Below are positions 58,496-64,000 of a DNA stretch of 64,000 nt, one piece after another; within the stretch, counting starts at the first letter, position 1; each line of letters opens with the position of its first letter. A program made the translations under genes and the position numbers. The stretch spans positions 55,868,603 through 55,932,602 of the forward strand of contig OX328124.1 in assembly GCA_946811695.1 (NCBI GenBank), given 5' to 3'. The notes beneath the pieces were generated by a model, which was not told where the DNA came from, did not search any database, and was given only the letters and a program-made list of their open reading frames with translations. The DNA is from Gonocerus acuteangulatus (taxonomy: Eukaryota; Arthropoda; Insecta; Hemiptera; Coreidae).

Positions 58496-58632
58496 TACAT
58501 TTTAGCAAATAAAATGTGTTTTATTGAATAAGAACACTGACCGAAACCCCGACGATCAACGCTTCCTCCTTAAAAATATTTGATTTAACATTTTTCTATA
58601 AATTTATCCCAGGAGTGAGAGAGTGGTATCTG

Positions 58633-58635
<3 letters not shown>

Positions 58636-58722
<87 letters not shown>
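58636..58722. repeat. (TA)n microsatellite
   Basis: About 87 bp of uninterrupted TA repeat. Confidence 0.95.
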
Positions 58723-58725
<3 letters not shown>

Positions 58726-58928
58726 ATAATAAAGCGTTTATTAACATCTGTACAAATTATGTAGCACATTGGTTAATTGTGATAAGTAAAGCCATTTTTA
58801 TGATTTCACATAATGAGAATACAGAAAAAAAAAAAAAGAAAAAATAGTACATACTAAATTGAATTACAGAAACAAAAAGAAAATAATAAAAATAAATAAG
58901 TACATAAATAAATAAATCATATCTATCT

Positions 58929-60082
58929 TCTACTATATATTTGTCAAATACCACTCACTCACTCACTCATCTATCAACGCCCAGCCCAAACCGCTCGACA
59001 GAAAATTTTGAAATTTTGCATGGACACTCCCTATATAATGTAGGCGCTCGCTAAGAAAGGATTTTTGGATATTCGTATTTTTAAGCATTTTTAGGGGGGT
59101 TTAAAGTTTGAGTTGGTTAGAGAAGGCAAGCCTAGGCAGCCTGCGTTGCTAGGACGATAAAGAACAGCTGTTACCTTACATTATCTATCTCATAGTTTTA
59201 TTTCTAATTGAGGTTAATTTCAACTATGATGGCAGACCTTGAATTACTAGAAATTAACTGTCCCTCATAGAGTTTTAATTGCGTTTCTTTTCTGCCTGTC
59301 CCCGTCAGATAGGCTTGCCATATTTTTGGAGAGTTAAACCGAGACACATTAATATGAGATGGGCATACCAGGGGGGGGGATAAAAAGAGTACAAATTATA
59401 AGCAAAATGGTTGATGAGTTTTAAGCCTAGCAACTAACGGGAAGGGGGAATCCTAAACTGTTAGTCTACCCAAACCTTAAAAATAAGAACGGAACTTTTT
59501 TTTCTACTTGATTTTCTTAAAACAATCTCTCAGCCAATTAGTAGTGTCTGGCAGCTGGCAGCGCTGTGCAGGTAGTTCCAGCGTTTTACAGTTAGATTAC
59601 TTCTCATTTGTTTACACTGTGAGCAGTAGTAAAAATGTTAATTGTAGAAAAGTAACCGATTTAAAAAAGATTCTTATAAACATGAATTCATTACTTTTTA
59701 CATCTTATAGCCTTTTCCGGGACATTGATAAAACTGGGCGGGACACCGACACAATTGCAAAATACCGGGACAGTCCCGGTCAAACCGTGATGTATGGCAT
59801 ATCCTTAGGTTTTTCAGGCGAGGTAATAATATCCGGAACCCTTGCACAGCCTCCTCGCCTATAACCTTGGTAATACTCGTAAATATATTGGGTGTTACCA
59901 TATGACTTCTTGGAAACATAAACTTTTAAATTTTAACACCCATTGAATAAAATATAGTATGACGGGAACCGTGCTGTAATAAATTGCACAGAATTGTATA
60001 GTAACGTAAGTTTAATGAAACATTATTTAACGCAATAAAATAACTACTTATCTGCCGTGACGAAGCACGGGCATTCAGCTAG
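58929..60082 (+). mobile_element. Canonical non-autonomous Helitron, copy 1
   Basis: The 5' side starts with TC (TCTACTATATATTTGTCA; a TC at 58926 preceded by A is the alternative), then a CACTCACTCACTCA run. The 3' side ends with a CCGTG/CACGG hairpin (60055-60070), a short spacer and CTAG at 60079-60082, followed by T. TC at the 5' end and hairpin plus CTAG at the 3' end are the Helitron hallmarks. No Rep/helicase is encoded. The part at 59312-59800 may be a nested hAT-like insertion (TTGCCATA and inverted TATGGCATA). Confidence 0.7.
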
Positions 60083-60466
60083 TATTATATATTTGTCAAA
60101 TACCACTCACTCACTGACCTATCATCCCCCAGCCCAAACCTCTCGACAGAAAATTTTGAAATTTTGCATGGACACTCCCTATATACCGTAGGCACTCACT
60201 AAGAAATGATTTTTTAATATTCGAATTTTTAAGTATTTTTAAAGGAATGGATGGATGGATGGATTGGGCTTTAGGGCAAACAGCTTTCAGAGCATCATTG
60301 CCCGATCTCATTTATGTCACACTCACGTTTGTATTTTCTCGGAAAACATATACTTATGGTTTACAGTTATTATTATTTATTTTCTTGCTTTATTTTATTG
60401 TTTTTTTTTTACTAGTATAGAAACTTCTCCTATTTGAATGAATCGTATTTCTTTAGATATTCACAC

Positions 60467-60520
<54 letters not shown>

Positions 60521-60800
60521 GCACACATACATACATCCACATACATATACATACACATCTATATATATTTTTAAAGGGGATTAAAGTTTTAGTTGGTTAG
60601 AGCAGGCAAGCCTAGGCAGCATGCGTTGCTAGAACGATAAAGGACAGCTGTTACCGTACATTATCTATTTCATAGAGTTATTTTGAATTGAGGTTAATTT
60701 CAACAATGATGGCAGACCTTGAATTACTAGAAATAAACTGTGATTTTGTCCCTCATAGAGTTTACGCCCTGGTTCATCCGAGGTAATAATATCCCGAACA
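60083..60800 (+). mobile_element. Second Helitron copy, joined head-to-tail, 3'-truncated
   Basis: Starts TATTATATATTTGTCAAATA directly after the CTAG of copy 1 and repeats its first ~370 bp (CACTCACTCACTGACC, CATGGACACTCCCTATATA, GGCAAGCCTAGGCAGC and more). The match then jumps to GAGGTAATAATATCC and is lost; no second hairpin/CTAG end was found. A retrotransposon tail interrupts it at 60245-60566. Confidence 0.65.
60245..60566 (-). mobile_element. Non-LTR retrotransposon 3' end with (ATCC)n tail
   Basis: Absent from Helitron copy 1. It is flanked by TATTTTTAAAGG on both sides (60233-60244 and about 60567-60578), a target duplication. On the minus strand it ends GGGCAATGATGCTC...GTTTGCCCTAAAG followed by (ATCC)4, the form of non-LTR elements with short tandem tails. 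It contains (TA)n and (CA)-rich runs. Confidence 0.55.
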
Positions 60801-61440
60801 ACCGGGGGTGATAATAACCCCCCCCCCGAAATCGGTAAAAATGTATCATAAAAATCTTAAAAATAAATTAAATGAGTGACTTCGTTCAGAAAAAATATGT
60901 TTTATTGGGTATAATAGTGTTTTAATTGGCTAACTATTCTAAATTCTAGATTTTTAGTATTTCATACCCCCAAAATGTTTTTAGCCCCCTCCCCCGAAAT
61001 TCTCCCAGCCACTCCCGGAATTATTTTCTATATACGCCCATGGTTTAAACCCCAACTTCTAATGAACCGATTTATTTTATTTTCTACACTAAACTTTCTC
61101 TATAGATACTCACGACGAATACCGTATCTCGTTACAATGCACGAGAAAAAACGGTCGGTATGAGCAAATTAGTAATTTGTTTCCGGAGTAAACAAGCCCC
61201 TCCCCCCTTGTAAAGAACCGATTTTCTTTATTTTTACCACATATATTTCTCTTTAATTTTTATCGTCCATTATTATTAACTACGATTTTTTATCTTTAGA
61301 TGTCCACAACGTATACCAAGTGTCGTTGCAATACATAAACTTTGGAGTAAATTTTAGTGGTTAACTAACTCGTTAAATCTTGTGATAAAATGCTACGATG
61401 TTTCGTGGCGAAAACTCAGAAGCCCCAGCGTATATCGTGT
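60801..61440. other. Diverged local duplication, non-coding
   Basis: Two related stretches, 61080-61180 and 61240-61360, share TAGATACTCACGACGAATAC-like and GTTACAATGCA-like blocks; 62090-62145 has part of it again (TTTTAACGTCCATTTATTAT). Nothing coding is supported. Confidence 0.35.
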
Positions 61441-61560
61441 TTACACACACACACACACATATATATTTTAACTGGGGTCATTTTTGGTGCCTACTAGGTA
61501 GGATAGATGAAGACATTTTTCAAACTTGTGAAAAAAAATTATTACATGGAAATAAGCTAT
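61441..61560 (+). repeat. (CA)n/(TA)n and dispersed repeat
   Basis: A short (CA)n-(TA)n, then GGTGCCTACTAGGTAGGATA and GATGAAGACATTTTTCAAA, the same dispersed family as at 32.7 and 36.2 kb. Confidence 0.5.
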
Positions 61561-62149
61561 GTTGACGCGTTCATTGGGAGTGGGACACAAAAATATAAGA
61601 TAGAATTACTGGAGAAAGATGATTTGCTGTAGTATCCGGGGAATGAATCGTATGTTAGTTTGTCTTATATCTGTTTTGAAGAAGACCTAATTGGGAACGA
61701 GCCCCGCCTACTGAACCCGGTACGGTACGTCTGACCTCCTGATGATCGCGAGCCTTCACGTAGTCCGGGTAAATGCCGACTCTTGGGTCATTAATAACCA
61801 ACCCCTGTACTTTCCTCCACCCTCTTCCACCTTTTCATTATTTGAAAATGATACACAGAACGTGACTCAGACTTAATTTTGATCGTTTACCATCAACAAC
61901 AACAAAAAAAAATATATATATTTTTTTACCTTAGTGAAACTTTCTTTTTAATGACACTCAAGGATTTTTTAGGAGATATTTTAAGATTTCTCAGATAGAA
62001 GCAAGACAGAAGATTGTGACTGCTGTTCCTCTCAGGATTTTTAATCCAAGAGTAAATGATCCCACCAGTAAAAATCACATTACCAAAGTTTAATTATATT
62101 TATTAAATTTTAACGTCCATTTATTATTAATTACGAATTTTAGGACGGG
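61561..62149. other. Intergenic DNA upstream of the dynein gene
   Basis: No recognised gene. 61690-61800 is GC-richer and of unknown origin. Confidence 0.35.
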
Positions 62150-62310
62150 TTATCTGTAGGTTACCACCCTTTTCTAGTCAGGATAGGGCTGGTGCCTTTT
62201 CTTTTTTCTGAAGAAAATCCACCACCTCTATTAGGAATCGAACCCACGACCCTTTAGCACGGTGTGTTAAGTGCTCATGCCTTAACGCTCACGGCCACCG
62301 GGCCTCCAGT
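62150..62310 (-). mobile_element. tRNA-like SINE, different family
   Basis: Minus strand: GGTGGCCGTGAGCGTTAAGG (A-box-like), then GTCGTGGGTTCGATTCCTA (B box), with a long segment between that would fit a class II (Ser/Leu-type) tRNA variable arm. The body downstream reads AGAGGTGGTGGATTTTCTTC. It ends about 125 bp upstream of the dynein start codon, in the likely promoter region. It is not the CTGCACCCTGG-type family. Confidence 0.6.
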
Positions 62311-62434
62311 TCAATTATAAATTCATCTTTAATTGATTTACCTTTTTAAAAAATATAGTAGATTTTCATATGATTTGTTTTAACAATTGGTGTGTTACAA
62401 TCGTTTATAATTTTCGAAGTACCATTTCTTGAAT

Positions 62435-64000
62435 ATGGAACCAGATAAAGACGATAAGAATAAAATTACAGAAGAAACGCGCAGAAGAAAGCGTTTTGAC
62501 ACGTTTGCCTTGAGGAGAAAAACGTCTGATAGTCATTATGTAATGAGTTTCGACGATGGCTGTCCCTATAGAATCGTTCGCAGGGGACTTGATGTTACAC
62601 CGAAAACATATAATTTGCCTGGGGTAACTTATTCAACAATAGGTGGTATAAACGCTTGGCTAGACAGGTTTACGCAATTAGCATCCGACTTATATCACTC
62701 TGAAGAGGAGTCAGACAAAGAGAGCGTCATTTTAGGCTCAGAAGAGTTTATAGAAATAACACAGAATGTAAATCCAGTGGAGCGCTTCGACGTATGGTAC
62801 TCGAAAAAAGAATTGGAAGAATGGAATTCGAACCAAGCAAACGATTTACACAAAGCTCCTTCTATGTTTCGTTTAAGAGGCGACCCTCAAAGACAATCGC
62901 CCTTTCCTCAAGAGGTATTTACAACGCGCCTGCAAGAAACCCCTACCTTAGATTTATGTGATCTCTCGACTCATCTAGTGAAAGCAGGCGGCGAAGAGGA
63001 ACAACGGCATAAGGCAATTAATGAAAAACAAATAGAGAAGAAAAATTATTTCGAATTGCGAGTAAGAGTTCCATACAACGACCGGGCTACGCAAACTTCA
63101 GATAAACCATTTGTGGACAACTGGTGTCAAATTAGTGCACCTTCTAGGCAAAATGCTTCTGTTGACGTTTATATATACGACAGAATGAAGACATGTTTAG
63201 AGTTGGGAATATACGACCCTTATAATACAAGAAGAACGAAAATACAAAGTTACTTTGATTCGTTGAATGAAACTGATGGATATCGAAGTGACAAAGAGAT
63301 AAACATGTACGATGAATTCTACGAAGACAAGAAAATTACAGAGGAGGAGTTATGGTCAGAATCATTAGATTTCCTGAAAGGAATCACTGTAATGGAAAGA
63401 ATGTTGTCTCGTAACTTGAGTATACAATTACAACTTCTTTACCATGAGAGGCTCTATTCATCTGAAAATGTTGGTATCTTCAAGTATTTACCTCAACTCC
63501 TATGGGTGGTCAGCTGCCCAAAAGTATATGGTAAGGCAGTTACATCTATTTCATGGAATCCGAAGATTAGTGACATATTCGCTGTTAGCTATGGAAAATA
63601 CTTACTAAGTACCGACACTAACGGAATTGTATGTTTATGGAATATAAAAAATACTGATAATCCTGAAAGAATGAGTATTTTTGAAGAACCAACGACTTAC
63701 GTGGAGTTTTCTCAGAGATCCCCAAGAGTGTTGTCGGTTGCGTTTTGGAATGGATCTGTTGCTCTTGTTGATGGAGTAATGAGGGAACCTGAAATTCTAG
63801 TGAAACATGGTTCTGAAATTGGCTCCCTTCTGCCTGTATACCAATTTAAATGGTTCCAGCTGTACGACATAGAGGTTCTTGTAAGTTGTGGTGAAAATGG
63901 CGAAATTCATATTTTCAAACAAAATTTAAAATTTCCCCATAAAATGATAATGAAATTAAAGAACCTAGGGCGTACAGTGAATGTGGGTGCAAAAGCTTCT
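62435..64000 (+). CDS. DNAI4: Axonemal dynein intermediate chain 4-like (WDR78/DNAI4), 5' part
   Basis: 522 codons, open to the window edge with no stop and no intron. The start ATG (62435) has A at -3 and G at +4. The N-terminus is charged (EPDKDDKNKITEETRRRKR). Residues ~45-60 read CPYRIVRRGLDVTPKTYN, like the DVTP block of this family. A helical stretch follows (about 325-365: LDFLKGITVMERMLSRNLSI, QLQLLYHERLY). From ~380 a WD-repeat region begins: LLWVVSCPKVYGKAVTSISW, DIFAVSYGKY, GIVCLWNIKN, then VLSVAFWNGSVALVDGV. WD-repeat dynein intermediate chains of this type belong to axonemal motors of cilia and sperm flagella; DNAI4 is linked to inner-arm dynein. The C-terminal WD repeats lie beyond the window. 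DNAI3/WDR63 is the main alternative. Confidence 0.7.
   Translation, partial: MEPDKDDKNKITEETRRRKRFDTFALRRKTSDSHYVMSFDDGCPYRIVRRGLDVTPKTYNLPGVTYSTIGGINAWLDRFTQLASDLYHSEEESDKESVILGSEEFIEITQNVNPVERFDVWYSKKELEEWNSNQANDLHKAPSMFRLRGDPQRQSPFPQEVFTTRLQETPTLDLCDLSTHLVKAGGEEEQRHKAINEKQIEKKNYFELRVRVPYNDRATQTSDKPFVDNWCQISAPSRQNASVDVYIYDRMKTCLELGIYDPYNTRRTKIQSYFDSLNETDGYRSDKEINMYDEFYEDKKITEEELWSESLDFLKGITVMERMLSRNLSIQLQLLYHERLYSSENVGIFKYLPQLLWVVSCPKVYGKAVTSISWNPKISDIFAVSYGKYLLSTDTNGIVCLWNIKNTDNPERMSIFEEPTTYVEFSQRSPRVLSVAFWNGSVALVDGVMREPEILVKHGSEIGSLLPVYQFKWFQLYDIEVLVSCGENGEIHIFKQNLKFPHKMIMKLKNLGRTVNVGAKAS

Larger units (their letters stand above)
56986..58568 (+). mobile_element. Penelope-like element: endonuclease only, inverted terminal repeats
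   Basis: Inverted arms 57014-57540 and 58045-58567 flank a ~500-bp centre encoding a GIY-YIG domain. Each arm holds a hammerhead-like motif, an A/T homopolymer and a (TA)n tract. CTTAAAAATATTTGATT occurs at 56969-56985 and again at 58569-58585, a perfect 17-bp target duplication, giving a 1,583-bp insertion. No reverse transcriptase is present. Penelope elements are known for LTR-like repeats in direct or inverted orientation, for hammerhead motifs in these repeats, and for GIY-YIG nucleases. Confidence 0.75.

Noticed and set aside
59312..59800. hAT-like insertion inside Helitron copy 1
   Set aside because: TTGCCATA and TATGGCATA ends are short, and no 8-bp duplication was confirmed; mentioned only within the Helitron entry.
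62220..62310. A tRNA-Ser/Leu gene on the minus strand
   Set aside because: B box and spacing are suggestive, but the 3' side continues into SINE-type sequence and no acceptor stem pairing was seen.

Overview
This window reads as nuclear DNA of an arthropod, most likely an insect. It is AT-rich, with long (TA)n, (CA)n and (CT)n microsatellites, tRNA-derived SINEs, I-clade non-LTR retrotransposons with RNase H, Penelope-like elements, a Tc1/mariner transposase with a spliceosomal intron, hAT elements and rolling-circle (Helitron-type) elements. I see no rRNA gene, no functional tRNA gene, no CRISPR array and no operon. The species is an inference I cannot settle.

Only one convincing host gene is present: the 5' part of an axonemal dynein intermediate chain (DNAI4/WDR78-like) from 62435 on the + strand, open without an intron to the window end. 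A short Ser-rich open stretch with a splice donor near 10.9-11.1 kb on the minus strand is a weak exon candidate. Nearly everything else is mobile DNA in layers.

Layout. 0-10 kb: a Penelope endonuclease scrap, three copies (one nested) of an abundant non-autonomous Helitron/Helentron-like element (HLE), SINE remnants, a foldback hairpin and a non-LTR 3' end. 10-20 kb: a hAT element with a nested hairpin MITE and a tandem duplication, a 2,042-bp near-perfect palindrome flanked by TA (a terminal-inverted-repeat-only relative of a Tc1/mariner element), and a hAT MITE with a perfect 8-bp target duplication. 20-31 kb: a truncated non-LTR element, an exact 16 x 74-bp satellite array, a 3.1-kb hAT element stuffed with HLEs, a foldback element, a Penelope element with hammerhead-like motif, and a non-LTR RNase H pseudogene. 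31-45 kb: foldback DNA, a SINE, a Ty3/Gypsy remnant, a possible LTR edge, a second near-full HLE copy and further retroelement scraps. 45-48 kb: a Tc1/mariner element whose intron 5' splice site was duplicated by a SINE. 49-57 kb: more HLEs, a hAT palindrome and a long non-LTR RT/RNase H/zinc-knuckle pseudogene. 57-62 kb: a Penelope element with inverted terminal repeats and two hammerhead-like motifs, then two canonical Helitrons head-to-tail. 62-64 kb: a SINE and the dynein gene.

The most interesting structures are the 74-bp satellite, whose array edges coincide with sequence like the 5' end of the HLE family (possibly a rolling-circle concatemer); the endonuclease-only Penelope element; the SINE that duplicated a splice donor; and the long intronless dynein coding region. 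Repeat boundaries were aligned by eye and may be off by a few to tens of bases.
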